Below are positions 53,211-61,908 of a stretch of 63,259 bases of DNA, piece by piece; position 1 is the first letter of the stretch, and every line of letters begins with the position of its first letter. A program made the translations under genes and the position numbers. The notes under the pieces are model-generated. The model saw only the letters and a program-made list of their open reading frames with translations. It was not told the origin of the DNA and ran no database searches. Origin of the DNA: a virus; IMG/VR virus record IMGVR_UViG_3300025108_000002, positions 1 to 63,259 of that record, one strand, 5' to 3'.

Positions 53211-53238
53211 AATTTAATTTAATTTAATTTTATTTATT

Positions 53239-53529
53239 TTATTTAAAAGTCTTAACGACTTGTGGTCCACGAATATGAGCTAATTTTTTCTCATAATGGT
53301 TAATAGAAGCATCTATTGCTGATTCAGCGCCTTCCATTGTTTCGCGTCTCGTTACATCGATCCAACAATCTTCTTTTTTAGGATCAAGGTATTCTGTTTG
53401 GTAAAATCCATTTGGTAGTTGTACAATCCTCCAGTTTTTCTTCTGAACTATGTGTTCCCAAATTTTCTTGGTTTCTTCCGTAATTTGTGGTTGACTAGTC
53501 CACGTGTTAGTCTGGTAAAATAGTGTCAT
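53239..53529 (-). CDS. 96-residue hypothetical protein
   Basis: A Trp-rich, mixed alpha/beta protein (QLPNGFYQTEYLDPKKEDCW near 37-56), with a helical C-terminus. It is upstream of groEL in the direction of transcription and downstream of tail fibre genes. No family was recognised. Confidence 0.55.
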   Translation of the reverse strand: MTLFYQTNTWTSQPQITEETKKIWEHIVQKKNWRIVQLPNGFYQTEYLDPKKEDCWIDVTRRETMEGAESAIDASINHYEKKLAHIRGPQVVKTFK

Positions 53530-53615
53530 TGGTTTTGGTTTTAGTTTGACATTGGTTATCGCTCTTACCGAGCAGGTATATTTCTATTATCACTGGTTTT
53601 ATAACATTTTTACTA

Positions 53616-54341
53616 TTATGTCATTACTTCTAATTTAATATATAAAAAGCCCATATTTGAACCAAGATTACCTCTCCAGTAATCTAAACTTTGGTTACCA
53701 CTAGTTATTGAAACCGTTGGGCTTCTTAGCCAAAAATTTTTATTTGAATATCCTGGACTAGATGTTTCAGCATAGTAATAAGTGCTGTCTCCTCCTGTGT
53801 ACGGTGGTGGCGATAAACCAGTTCCTCCTGATGGAGGAGCGCTGTTAGCTCTTTTGTTCCATCTTAAAGCCGTTGTACCTGTAGCTATATCAAACCAGGT
53901 TACGCTTGAATAAGAGGCAGTATTACTTCTACTGGTCTGCCACGCTGTTCCTGAATAAGTATCAAAATCAAAAGTTGTTGTACCCAAGGTTGCGTTTCCA
54001 CCAACTTGTAGATCTCCTCTAAAGCCAGTTCCACTAACGTAGTGCCATATAAACTTAATATCATGCCCTATGTAAGCATCATCAAGAGTTATCACTTGAT
54101 TAGTCCAACTGCTAGAACTAGATAATGATTGTCCAAAAATAGTATTAACTTGACCTGCAAAAACACCGTTGTAATTTCTAAAATTAGATAATCTATCTTT
54201 AGAACCTTCATAGGCTGGATCAAATGCGTTAGCATTTGCATTGGCAAAACAGTCTACCAGATCATCTGGCTGAGGGTTAAGTTTATCAAACTCGTCAACT
54301 ACATCTTGTAAAGAAAAAGTATTAGTGTCTGGAACCGCCAT
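53616..54341 (-). CDS. Tail fibre or tail appendage protein
   Basis: 241 residues. The N-terminus (MAVPDTNTFSLQDVVDEFDK, then AYEGSKDRLSNFRNYNG) matches the attachment-type start I know from Bacteroidota phage tail appendages. The body is Ser/Thr/Gly/Tyr-rich and beta-structured. It is encoded in a block of four other fibre genes. Probably a receptor-contact protein. Confidence 0.6.
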   Translation of the reverse strand: MAVPDTNTFSLQDVVDEFDKLNPQPDDLVDCFANANANAFDPAYEGSKDRLSNFRNYNGVFAGQVNTIFGQSLSSSSSWTNQVITLDDAYIGHDIKFIWHYVSGTGFRGDLQVGGNATLGTTTFDFDTYSGTAWQTSRSNTASYSSVTWFDIATGTTALRWNKRANSAPPSGGTGLSPPPYTGGDSTYYYAETSSPGYSNKNFWLRSPTVSITSGNQSLDYWRGNLGSNMGFLYIKLEVMT

Positions 54342-55768
54342 TATTTTTCTAGCTTTTTAATTCTTGCTTCTAACTCAACAATTTTACTTATTAATAAATC
54401 TATATAAGCAACAGACTTTGTTCCGTCTACATCTTCTCTTACAAACTCTGGATTTGTTTTTTCTAACTCTTGAGCTATTACACCAACTCTTTTATAATCT
54501 GGTTCTAGCTTTAATTCAAAGCTCTTCCATTTAATATCTATTTTTTTAGGCTCTAAATCTTTTATATTCTTTTTTAATCTTTCATCTGAAGATAATATAA
54601 AATTTGTAGCAGTTGCGGTTCCGGTACAATAGATATTTGTTGTATTAGCCACAGGTCCTATACTAAAATACACTGTCTCGTTTGTAGTACCTGTGCTTAT
54701 ATAAGTTTGACTACTTGCTTGTAGTATTTGCACGTATTTATTTGAAGTAGATCCCGTATATCCAGTTATACTTCCAAAAAAAGCAGAGTTTCCTCTGACA
54801 TCTAGTTTAGCAACTGGACTCCCCGTGCCAATACCTAAATTGCAATTAGCAAATTCAGCCACTTCATCTGGTGATGAAATCTCAAGATAAGACTGTTGTT
54901 CACCTCCACTTATGTCACCAAATTGATAAACATAACCATCATTGTCAATATCAAGACCCGTTTCGTTTCCATTTGTTACTCTAAAACCAGATCCGTTAAC
55001 GTGTAACTTGGCAGTTGGTGCATTAGTTCCTATTCCAACGTTATTATTAGAATGAATCCGCATTATTTCAGTCGTGCTTCTTAAAAACGCGTGTGTGTTA
55101 GCTATATAGTTTAGAGCGTTGGTTGCGTTGTCTATAGTGCTGTATGTAGTCTCAGATCTAACGCTGAATCTATTTGTACCGCCTGTATCTCTTAATATTA
55201 AATATTGCTCACCTCTTATAACTCCATCTACATCTAATTTAAAACTTGGGCTATTATTTCCAATCCCGACGTTGCCTGTATTTCCTTCAATAAACATTTT
55301 AGTCGTGGTTGTTGTTCCCGTGCTAAAATAAATATCATCGACGTCTCTAGTTGTTCTTAGATTTAAATGATTATTTAACGCTCTCACATATGACGTTCCT
55401 GAATCATCAGTCAATAAAATTCCTCCATTGTCGCCAAACCTACCTTCTCCATCAACATCTAGTTTGTATGAAGGACTAGCTGTCCCGATACCAACATTAC
55501 CTCCATTAAAATATGAAGTAGAATCAGAACGTACCAGTACATTTGTATTACCAGCATCATCTCGAAGATACATACTAGCATCATTACCGGAGTCAAAGAA
55601 AAATCCAGAATAGTTGGATCCATTAGAATCATATCTAGCTGCCCAGCCATTAGCTGTAGCTTTACCTAATATACCTACAGAACTAGCTCCTCCAGTGTTT
55701 GCATTTATTCTTCCAGTAACAGTAAGATCACCGTTTATATTTTCATCACAATATAATTCTATTGCCAT
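54341..55768 (-). CDS. Tail fibre with C-terminal S74 autochaperone domain
   Basis: 475 residues. Four repeats like NVGIGTASPSYKLDVDG occupy about residues 90-330 and form a trimeric fibre. The C-terminal part (about 392-475) begins LSSDERLKKNIKDL, the S74 intramolecular chaperone, with the Ser-Asp cleavage site, and ends in a coiled coil (LLISKIVELEARIKKLEK). The chaperone is expected to fold the fibre and cut itself off. Confidence 0.85.
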   Translation of the reverse strand: MAIELYCDENINGDLTVTGRINANTGGASSVGILGKATANGWAARYDSNGSNYSGFFFDSGNDASMYLRDDAGNTNVLVRSDSTSYFNGGNVGIGTASPSYKLDVDGEGRFGDNGGILLTDDSGTSYVRALNNHLNLRTTRDVDDIYFSTGTTTTTKMFIEGNTGNVGIGNNSPSFKLDVDGVIRGEQYLILRDTGGTNRFSVRSETTYSTIDNATNALNYIANTHAFLRSTTEIMRIHSNNNVGIGTNAPTAKLHVNGSGFRVTNGNETGLDIDNDGYVYQFGDISGGEQQSYLEISSPDEVAEFANCNLGIGTGSPVAKLDVRGNSAFFGSITGYTGSTSNKYVQILQASSQTYISTGTTNETVYFSIGPVANTTNIYCTGTATATNFILSSDERLKKNIKDLEPKKIDIKWKSFELKLEPDYKRVGVIAQELEKTNPEFVREDVDGTKSVAYIDLLISKIVELEARIKKLEK

Positions 55769-55788
55769 TTAATTTAATTTTATTATTA

Positions 55789-58302
55789 TTATGCTATTAC
55801 TTTAGTAATTAATACTCTTATGTTTCCTGCTGGGAAACTACCTCCAGAAATACCGACTGCATTTGTAGAGGTTCTATCAACACACGCGTGTATTGTTTCA
55901 TAGTTAGTAGCATTATAGAGTTGCACTATTACATCATAAGATCCTAAATTGTGTGTTACTGTTCCAAACCCAGTTATAGTAGCAGCATATGAATTAACAT
56001 CATGTGTTGCTGCTGCTAGGTTAGATATGGTAACTGCTTTGTTAGTATCACTGCTTGCATCGTAAATTATTAACTCATCAGTAGTTGCAGGTGCACCACC
56101 TAAATTTGTTTGACCTTTAATATCAAGACCAACTTTTGGTACAGGGCCTGTACTGTCTGTTACTTTTATACCTCGTTCGTCACTTACTGTTGCAGCTGAT
56201 ACAGCTGTTACGTCACCTTGTGGTATAGCTGGGAAAGTAACTAAATTACCTTCACCATTTATATATTGACTAGAAGAACCAACAACATCAATATCTATAG
56301 CAGGTGTTGTGGTTGCACTACCAACGCTTACAGTAAACGCGTTTCCTTCGTGCGAAGCACTAACGCTAGTTACAGTACCACCTGAGTTGGTATTTGACCA
56401 AGGCACGTTGACTACTAAATTGTCTGAACCATCAACTTGAACCTTGTATGTTCTAGATGCTGTTGTAGTCGAAGTATTAGCAGCTGTGCTTTGAGTTCCG
56501 TCTACGTTTGCATTTATAGTGTTTCCTGATAAACTTAAACCTGTACCCGCACTTCTCTGTGTGTTTGTATCTGTCGATGTTATGGTTAGAGTATCTCCAA
56601 CGACAGCAGTAGACGCGCCACCGGCACCAACTATTGTTAACGTATCATTGTTATTATCAGCTACGGCTGTACCAGATGATGATGCTACGTTTTTGAATAT
56701 GTTTTGAGAAGAACCTTTATCTGTGTTAGTTAAAGTTGCTTGACCTGATGAAATGTTTGAGCTTATACCAGTTCCGCTTGGATTTATAAACATTAAACCA
56801 GGTGTCGAGTTAGTTGCAAGATCTGTATCAGATTGTACAACTATGAAATCTGCTTCAGTGGCATTACCTGCTGTTTTAGCTGTTTGAACTATAACAGAAT
56901 CTCCAGGAGTTAAAGGTGTTGCAGTGTTTCCAAAGAAATTACCAGCTGTAGTTACTACATAGTAATCACCTACTGATATAGCGACATTAACATATAAATC
57001 TCCACTTAGCGGTGAATCTAAATCACCCGTGTTGGCGTTGAAACCACCTTTGAATTCTAATAAACCTGTAAGAGCAGATTGTACGAAAGCGGTTGTTGCT
57101 ATTTTTTCTGAACTATCACCAGAAGACGGTGTGTCAACATAACCAAAACCACTAGCATCTCTAGCTATAAGTCTTGAAGGTGTAGAAGCTGTAGTTCCTA
57201 AAGCATTAATAGTAGGTACTGGGCCTGAAGCATTAGATATACTTATATAATCTCCCTCTGTAAGACCTGTTAAATCTCCTTGAGGAATATTAGGGAATGT
57301 TACTAAATCACCTTCACCATTTACGTATTGAGATGATGTTCCTTGCCATACACCTGTCATTGTGCCAGATCCTGTAATCGTGTTTGAAGCTACATTTAAT
57401 GAGTTACCGTCAGTTTTAAAGTTTACACTTGTAACACCAGATACTACTGATGACGATGCAAACGGTAAATCAGAAACTAAACCTCTTTTAACAGCGTCAC
57501 TAGCACTAGAGTCTGCATACATTACAAGATCAGTGGTAGCTATAGCAGTTCCTTCAGCGTTTGCAGCTTTAACTACAACGTTGTTTGTACCTGTGTATTG
57601 TACGTTTACTTCTGGAGTCGCTGTAGATCCGTCGTCTATTCTAATACCATCTCCAGCATCAATACCTGTTACATCACCTTGAGGCGCTAAAGCTATTATA
57701 CTACTTATTGATGATTTTTTTGTTAAGTTTGAATCGCTTACATCTTGTATAGCTACAAAGTCTCCAGTCGCTGCTGATACACTCGTTAATTCACTTACAT
57801 CTAAATTAATAGTTAAAGTATCTGTTGCGCTAACTGCTGTATCAATACCTGTACCACCTACAAATGTAGCTGTGTTTCCATCAGCTATTGCTTGAGGTGT
57901 TCCTGTATCTCCATCTAACGTCCATGAAGTATAAGATCCAGATGGTGTTGCCCATGTTCCATCACCTCTATAGAATTGAGTGTTATTTCCAGTTCCTCCA
58001 GCCAGTGTACTAGTTAAAGTTACAGCGCCAGTAGACACGTTGACTGAATTTGTTATATATGTAGATGTACCGCCAGCTAGTGAAGATACGCCTGAACCAG
58101 TTCCATCCATTTCAACCCATGCGCTTCCATTATAAAAATACATAACGTTAGTGGTGGTGTTGTAATACATTTGACCTTCTACCTCACTACCTGTCGCTGG
58201 TGCAGAGGTTTCATTGTCTATGACCGGAAGCACAAGCTCATTACGGTTCATTTCAATATCAGAGCCATTCATCGCGATGGCGCAGTAGTAATTAATAGGC
58301 AT
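55789..58302 (-). CDS. Long repetitive tail fibre protein
   Basis: 837 residues. The N-terminus has MYYNTTTNVMYFYNGSAWVE (about 46-65), a common fibre start, followed by many Gly/Asp/Thr-rich repeats such as GDVTGIDAGDGIRI and several copies of SSQYVNGEGDLVTFP. No lytic or receptor domain was recognised. It begins 20 bases upstream of the S74 fibre gene and likely assembles with it. Confidence 0.7.
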   Translation of the reverse strand: MPINYYCAIAMNGSDIEMNRNELVLPVIDNETSAPATGSEVEGQMYYNTTTNVMYFYNGSAWVEMDGTGSGVSSLAGGTSTYITNSVNVSTGAVTLTSTLAGGTGNNTQFYRGDGTWATPSGSYTSWTLDGDTGTPQAIADGNTATFVGGTGIDTAVSATDTLTINLDVSELTSVSAATGDFVAIQDVSDSNLTKKSSISSIIALAPQGDVTGIDAGDGIRIDDGSTATPEVNVQYTGTNNVVVKAANAEGTAIATTDLVMYADSSASDAVKRGLVSDLPFASSSVVSGVTSVNFKTDGNSLNVASNTITGSGTMTGVWQGTSSQYVNGEGDLVTFPNIPQGDLTGLTEGDYISISNASGPVPTINALGTTASTPSRLIARDASGFGYVDTPSSGDSSEKIATTAFVQSALTGLLEFKGGFNANTGDLDSPLSGDLYVNVAISVGDYYVVTTAGNFFGNTATPLTPGDSVIVQTAKTAGNATEADFIVVQSDTDLATNSTPGLMFINPSGTGISSNISSGQATLTNTDKGSSQNIFKNVASSSGTAVADNNNDTLTIVGAGGASTAVVGDTLTITSTDTNTQRSAGTGLSLSGNTINANVDGTQSTAANTSTTTASRTYKVQVDGSDNLVVNVPWSNTNSGGTVTSVSASHEGNAFTVSVGSATTTPAIDIDVVGSSSQYINGEGNLVTFPAIPQGDVTAVSAATVSDERGIKVTDSTGPVPKVGLDIKGQTNLGGAPATTDELIIYDASSDTNKAVTISNLAAATHDVNSYAATITGFGTVTHNLGSYDVIVQLYNATNYETIHACVDRTSTNAVGISGGSFPAGNIRVLITKVIA

Positions 58303-58322
58303 AGTTTATTTTTTTAAATTTG

Positions 58323-59030
58323 TTAGTTTAGTATTGATGACCCCGCGACGCTTTCGTCAAAGTCAACTGTTATTGTTGTTGCGTTAGTATATGTTATACT
58401 TCCTTTTATTTCGTTTGGCGGATTTGCTGTGTCAGTTAACGTCACTGAAGGTTCTGCCTTGCCTGTTGTGTTATTTATAACCCATTGATTAGCTAGGTTA
58501 AAATTTTGTTTTAAGTTTACATCTCCACTATTTATGTCAAAATGTATCAATGTGTATTGTGTTCCTTCTGGAGCTATTATTCCGTTGCCACCAATATAAG
58601 TTAATGAGGCTATATAATAAAAAGCATCTTGCGGGTCTACACTATATGAATCTAAACTATAGTTACCAAATTGACTTATCTCATCACCTTGTCCTAATAG
58701 TATGGATCTACCTGTTATGTACTCTAGAAACTTTACTACATTCTGGCCGTTTAGTTCAGTTGTAGATATTCTTATCTCTGTTAAGGTGCTAAGTTCATCT
58801 CCAGTGCCACCACCGCCAGTTTTAGATATACTTCCATTTCCGCCGTTCTGTGTATTTGACCACTTAAAAGACATTTGACCACCTATATTAACTTTAGCAT
58901 TAATATTTAAATAAGTAGCTACTGCCGATGCAGTGAATTGCTTTGTTTGTTTATTACTGGCTTCGCTGCCTATCCAAGCATCGTTGTCAGTAACAGTAGT
59001 ATCAAATGGATACGAACTTATTCTTGCCAT
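58323..59030 (-). CDS. Tail fibre-associated protein
   Basis: 235 residues. The N-terminal 45 residues (SYPFDTTVTDNDAWIGSEAS, then KQTKQFTASAVATYLN) look like a virion-docking segment shared by fibre proteins, followed by a beta-rich body. It lies between two other fibre genes. Probable adhesin or fibre base. Confidence 0.6.
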   Translation of the reverse strand: MARISSYPFDTTVTDNDAWIGSEASNKQTKQFTASAVATYLNINAKVNIGGQMSFKWSNTQNGGNGSISKTGGGGTGDELSTLTEIRISTTELNGQNVVKFLEYITGRSILLGQGDEISQFGNYSLDSYSVDPQDAFYYIASLTYIGGNGIIAPEGTQYTLIHFDINSGDVNLKQNFNLANQWVINNTTGKAEPSVTLTDTANPPNEIKGSITYTNATTITVDFDESVAGSSILN

Positions 59031-59037
59031 GTTTTTA

Positions 59038-59586
59038 TTATATTACTTGATATCTAACCGTAATAGAAACAAATCCTGTTCCTGTAATGGTAGCTGAGCT
59101 TATTACTCCAAAAGTTACAGGACTGTTAAGAGCAGGTGATGTAGCTCTTAAAGCAAAAACATCTATTTGACCTGTAGTGTCTGTATCTCCAAAAGAAGCA
59201 GGTATGCTAGCCTGTATGGAATCTGCATTTATGTTGCTGTAAGAAGCCTGCGCTCCTAGAACAAGATCAGCATTCCAATTTAAAGACGTTAAAGGATTTG
59301 TCGGGTAACCTAACACTGTTAAGTAAGCTTGAGTCACAAGTGTTCTCCCTGCTTGAGCTGGCACGATAGTTATTGCTGAAGTTGCTAAAGCTAGCCACTC
59401 TGCATTTGTTAATGTTCTTGTTACTTCCGTGTAGTCCTTGGTTATTAGTGTAGATATTTGACCTACCGAGAAGTTTCTTGTTAAATTCTTTTTAGTACCG
59501 TCTGATTGCACAACGTCCATCTGCGTTCCTACTAGCATAGTGTTTACTGCTGCCGTACCTTGTGGATATGCTTGTATTTCTGCCAT
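59038..59586 (-). CDS. Tail appendage protein, first gene of the late arm
   Basis: 182 residues, beta-rich, with QMDVVQSDGTKKNLTRNFSV near 27-46, a docking-like segment similar in role to the one in its neighbour. It is the first gene read from the divergent control region on the minus strand. Probable fibre part. Confidence 0.6.
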   Translation of the reverse strand: MAEIQAYPQGTAAVNTMLVGTQMDVVQSDGTKKNLTRNFSVGQISTLITKDYTEVTRTLTNAEWLALATSAITIVPAQAGRTLVTQAYLTVLGYPTNPLTSLNWNADLVLGAQASYSNINADSIQASIPASFGDTDTTGQIDVFALRATSPALNSPVTFGVISSATITGTGFVSITVRYQVI

Positions 59587-59856
59587 AATAGTTTATTAGT
59601 TTCTTATACTATATATACTTACAGGTAAAGTGAGGTTTTTACAAGTGTGACACTAGCCCATTACTTATACTTCTTAAAAGGCTAATGTCCTATTTTAAAA
59701 AAATATCACAAATAGAGAGCTGTAGCGTCCCTACTCTCCTCTGATATTGCTAATTTTTCAGTAAAATCGTTTCATATTTGCCAGCCCCGGCGACTTTTTA
59801 TCATGTTTTACACATACTTTTAACATTTTTTCTAGATATATCATAATCTTTCATCT
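59587..59856. promoter_or_regulatory. Divergent control region
   Basis: About 270 bp without a gene separates the late minus-strand arm from the early plus-strand genes. It contains a GAGA-GTAG/CTAC-TCTC hairpin (about 59716-59739), a TAGCC/GGCTA hairpin near 59653-59685 and a GC-rich GCC/GGC stem followed by TTTTT at 59782-59800. No standard Bacteroidota TANNTTTG promoter is obvious. The late promoter for the phage sigma factor is expected here. Confidence 0.5.
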
Positions 59857-59892
59857 TTTACAAACGAAATATTGTAGGCAACAGATAATATA
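59856..59892 (+). promoter_or_regulatory. Two-box promoter-like element, copy 2
   Basis: ACAAACGAAATA box at 59860 and AACAGATAATAT at 59880, 20 bp apart. It faces the 35-residue gene at 59920. Confidence 0.6.
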
Positions 59893-59919
59893 GACGAATA
59901 ACAACTAATAATAACAACT

Positions 59920-60027
59920 ATGTTTAAAAAAGAAAATCTACCTGAAACAATTGGCTTAACAATCACATTCTTATTCATCATTCCATGTCTAACTTGTGTA
60001 ACTGTCTCAATCATTCACTCATTATAA
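59920..60027 (+). CDS. 35-residue membrane peptide
   Basis: MFKKENLPETIGLTITFLFI then a continuous hydrophobic segment to the end (IIPCLTCVTVSIIHSL). One transmembrane helix. It is the first plus-strand gene after the control region and follows a two-box element. It may be an early host-takeover or superinfection peptide. Unknown family. Confidence 0.5.
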   Translation: MFKKENLPETIGLTITFLFIIPCLTCVTVSIIHSL

Positions 60028-60030
60028 CTA

Positions 60031-60118
60031 CATGACACAATGACATGACAGTAAGTCACTGATAACTATGACAATATGTCTTCATGACAATATGACATAA
60101 CTATGACATTATGACATT
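60031..60118. repeat. ATGACA-type iteron-like repeats
   Basis: At least eight copies of ATGACA in about 90 bp, some in direct order and some overlapping, in a gene-free interval between two micro-genes. The regular spacing resembles an iteron array for an origin or a regulator. Confidence 0.55.
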
Positions 60119-60166
60119 GCAGCCAGTACTTTCAACACATTACTAACAACTAAATAAATATACAAC

Positions 60167-60204
60167 TTTTACAAACAAAATATTCTATCAAACAGATAAT
60201 ATAA
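60167..60204 (+). promoter_or_regulatory. Two-box promoter-like element, copy 3
   Basis: ACAAACAAAATA at 60171 and AACAGATAAT at 60191, 20 bp apart, upstream of the gene at 60250. Confidence 0.65.
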
Positions 60205-60249
60205 ATGTAACTAACAAATAATAATAATAACTAATAAAATAATAATACT

Positions 60250-60360
60250 ATGTCTTCTAAATACTTAAACATTTCTTTCAACTTATATGGCAAACACTTC
60301 AATAAGTTAACTAAAGAACAAAAAGATAAAGTCATTGAAATCTATTATGACTTCTACTAA
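60250..60360 (+). CDS. 36-residue early protein
   Basis: MSSKYLNISFNLYGKHFNKL then a Lys/Glu-rich helix and YYDFY end. It follows a copy of the two-box element and has an A/T-only leader. No family was recognised. Confidence 0.45.
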   Translation: MSSKYLNISFNLYGKHFNKLTKEQKDKVIEIYYDFY

Positions 60361-60365
60361 AATCT

Positions 60366-60403
60366 TTTTACAAACAAAATACTGTGCTAAACAGATAATA
60401 TAA
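60366..60403 (+). promoter_or_regulatory. Two-box promoter-like element, copy 4
   Basis: ACAAAC at 60370 and AACAGATAAT at 60390, 20 bp apart, directly after the preceding stop and before the gene at 60443. Confidence 0.65.
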
Positions 60404-60442
60404 TAAACTAATAAATAATAATAATAAATAAATAAATAAACT

Positions 60443-60673
60443 ATGTCAAATTTAATTTCTAAAAGATTCGTAATCAGAAAATCTTTAATCGGTAAAAATC
60501 AAAACATTACTGTCAATTTCAAAAACGGTAAAACTTGTACTTATAATCATGATAAAGTATTCGAAATTATGAAAAGTAAACTAGAAACAATGCCATGTTT
60601 CATCAAGTATAAATCTTATACTTCTTCAAATAATGTACCAGTTTCAGTAAGAAATGTAGTCGAAGTACAGTAA
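60443..60673 (+). CDS. 76-residue basic early protein
   Basis: MSNLISKRFVIRKSLIGKNQ and later EIMKSKLETMPCFIKYKSY, mixed alpha/beta, Lys-rich. It is the longest gene in the first part of the right-end early block. Led by a two-box element and an AAATAAATAAA leader. Function unknown. Confidence 0.6.
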   Translation: MSNLISKRFVIRKSLIGKNQNITVNFKNGKTCTYNHDKVFEIMKSKLETMPCFIKYKSYTSSNNVPVSVRNVVEVQ

Positions 60674-60765
60674 ACTACATTTCAAAACAAAATATCACAC
60701 GGGTGACTGTCCGAACCTGTGGCCTTGGAGCAGGCTTAACTGGGCAGATTAAATACAAGTGATAA

Positions 60766-60806
60766 AGATATAATGGTTGATGTGAGTTCGATTCTCACCA
60801 TATCTA
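60766..60806 (+). ncRNA. Minimal tRNA-like element (acceptor plus T arm only)
   Basis: AGATAT (60766-60771) pairs with ATATCT (60800-60805), and a T arm lies at 60782-60786/60794-60798 with loop TTCGATT. Between them is only the D-loop-like ATGGTTGAT, with no anticodon arm. An extended hairpin (CTGTCC at 60707-60712 with GGGCAG at 60742-60747) precedes it. The D-loop-like part resembles that of the element at 379. The next two-box element begins at its 3' end. Confidence 0.4.
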
Positions 60807-60839
60807 CAAACAAAATAATTTTTAATACAGATAATATAA
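60803..60839 (+). promoter_or_regulatory. Two-box promoter-like element, copy 5
   Basis: ACAAACAAAATA at 60806 and TACAGATAAT at 60826, 20 bp apart. The ATG of the next gene is only five bases after the second box, so a transcript starting seven bases past it would be leaderless. Confidence 0.6.
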
Positions 60840-60843
60840 TAAA

Positions 60844-60975
60844 ATGAAACGTATAAAATACATATCGCTCTTATCACTCTGGCTACAAAGTAACCATGAA
60901 ATACTACCAGTTCTTCCACAAGAATTACTCGATGAAGTATATGTATACCAACGCTTTCAAACTAAACTAATATAA
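60844..60975 (+). CDS. 43-residue early protein
   Basis: MKRIKYISLLSLWLQSNHEI, then an acidic helical end (LPQELLDEVYVYQRF). The start is set by the two-box element five bases upstream. No family was recognised. Confidence 0.45.
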   Translation: MKRIKYISLLSLWLQSNHEILPVLPQELLDEVYVYQRFQTKLI

Positions 60976-60977
60976 CT

Positions 60978-61112
60978 ATGCAATTTATACTAAATCTACC
61001 TAACGGTAAACAAATCGATATGTCAAGTGACGTACTAAAACAAATAAAAGGCGAGATATCTCGTAAAGATGTTCAAGACAGAATAGACTTTTATCAATCA
61101 ACTAATAAATAA
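60978..61112 (+). CDS. 44-residue early protein
   Basis: MQFILNLPNGKQIDMSSDVL, then a Lys/Asp-rich helix. It starts two bases after the previous stop. Function unknown. Confidence 0.45.
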   Translation: MQFILNLPNGKQIDMSSDVLKQIKGEISRKDVQDRIDFYQSTNK

Positions 61113-61116
61113 TACT

Positions 61117-61314
61117 ATGCAATTTCAAGATTATCCTGCAGAGCAAATAGCTGCAAAACTAGAACAAATAAATAAATTCGAAGCACAATTCGGTGAAAAA
61201 CCTGTGAGTAAATCATGGCGTAAATGGTGTACTGACTACGAATATCGTAAGCGTGAGTGGCAGTTTCGTCAAGGTGTTGCAAACAGTATTCAACCTAATA
61301 TTGACTACAGATGA
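61117..61314 (+). CDS. 65-residue early protein
   Basis: MQFQDYPAEQIAAKLEQINK and a Trp/Arg-rich middle (SKSWRKWCTDYEYRKREW). It overlaps the next start by four bases (ATGA). The basic aromatic character may suit nucleic-acid or protein binding. Function unknown. Confidence 0.55.
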   Translation: MQFQDYPAEQIAAKLEQINKFEAQFGEKPVSKSWRKWCTDYEYRKREWQFRQGVANSIQPNIDYR

Positions 61315-61457
61315 AAAGAAATCACTCACACAATAGAATAATAAGAATAACTCGTGCTCAAATAGAATCAATAGAGCGACAGTATTGGACAAGATATAAT
61401 AATGATTCATTAGAATCTATGTTATATTACAAACAAAATAACATTACTAACAGATAA
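61311..61457 (+). CDS. 48-residue basic early protein ending inside a promoter element
   Basis: Starts in an ATGA overlap, is Arg/Asn/His-rich, and ends YKQNNITNR because its last codons and stop lie inside the two-box element (TACAAACAAAATAACATT to AACAGATAA). The same tail occurs in the 64-residue protein ending at 62502. Confidence 0.5.
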   Translation: MKRNHSHNRIIRITRAQIESIERQYWTRYNNDSLESMLYYKQNNITNR

Positions 61458-61462
61458 TATAA
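61426..61462 (+). promoter_or_regulatory. Two-box promoter-like element, copy 6
   Basis: ACAAACAAAATA at 61429 and AACAGATAAT at 61449, 20 bp apart, overlapping the end of the previous gene. Confidence 0.65.
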
Positions 61463-61471
61463 TAAAAAACT

Positions 61472-61663
61472 ATGCAAACAATTAAATTCTTACCAAACAA
61501 TCACATTAAATTATCAAACAAAACCTACAAAGGCTATCACGTCGGCGAATTACCTCCTAAATTTGCTTTTATCTACGACGAAGATAGTGACAAAGACGGT
61601 ATTAGCTCTTGGTTTAACTACAAAGGTTTAACATACATCGAAAAAACTATGTTACCATGGTAG
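61472..61663 (+). CDS. 63-residue early protein
   Basis: MQTIKFLPNNHIKLSNKTYK, then an acidic FIYDEDSDKDGISSWFNYKG segment. Ten bases after the two-box element. It overlaps the next start. No family. Confidence 0.55.
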   Translation: MQTIKFLPNNHIKLSNKTYKGYHVGELPPKFAFIYDEDSDKDGISSWFNYKGLTYIEKTMLPW

Positions 61664-61908
61664 TTACTAACATGAAAGAGCTGTGCGCCTATGCAAAAGC
61701 ACAACGAAAACTTAGAGCAGACGGGCATAGACGTCTAACTCTTCACAACGGCACGTGTAGTGGACTCACTGATGCAGAGTACAATCGAGTACGATACAGG
61801 CAGAAATCTACATTCAGCAAAGCACGAAAGTTCACTCACAACCGTATGTGGCGAGAAACATCAAAGAAATTTACAACAGAACAATTAAAACAAATAAAAA
61901 CCCTATGA
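61657..61908 (+). CDS. 83-residue Arg-rich early protein
   Basis: It is strongly basic (AQRKLRADGHRRLTLHNG, RVRYRQKSTFSKARKF) and overlaps both neighbours. It could bind nucleic acid, but no known fold was recognised. Confidence 0.5.
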   Translation: MVVTNMKELCAYAKAQRKLRADGHRRLTLHNGTCSGLTDAEYNRVRYRQKSTFSKARKFTHNRMWRETSKKFTTEQLKQIKTL

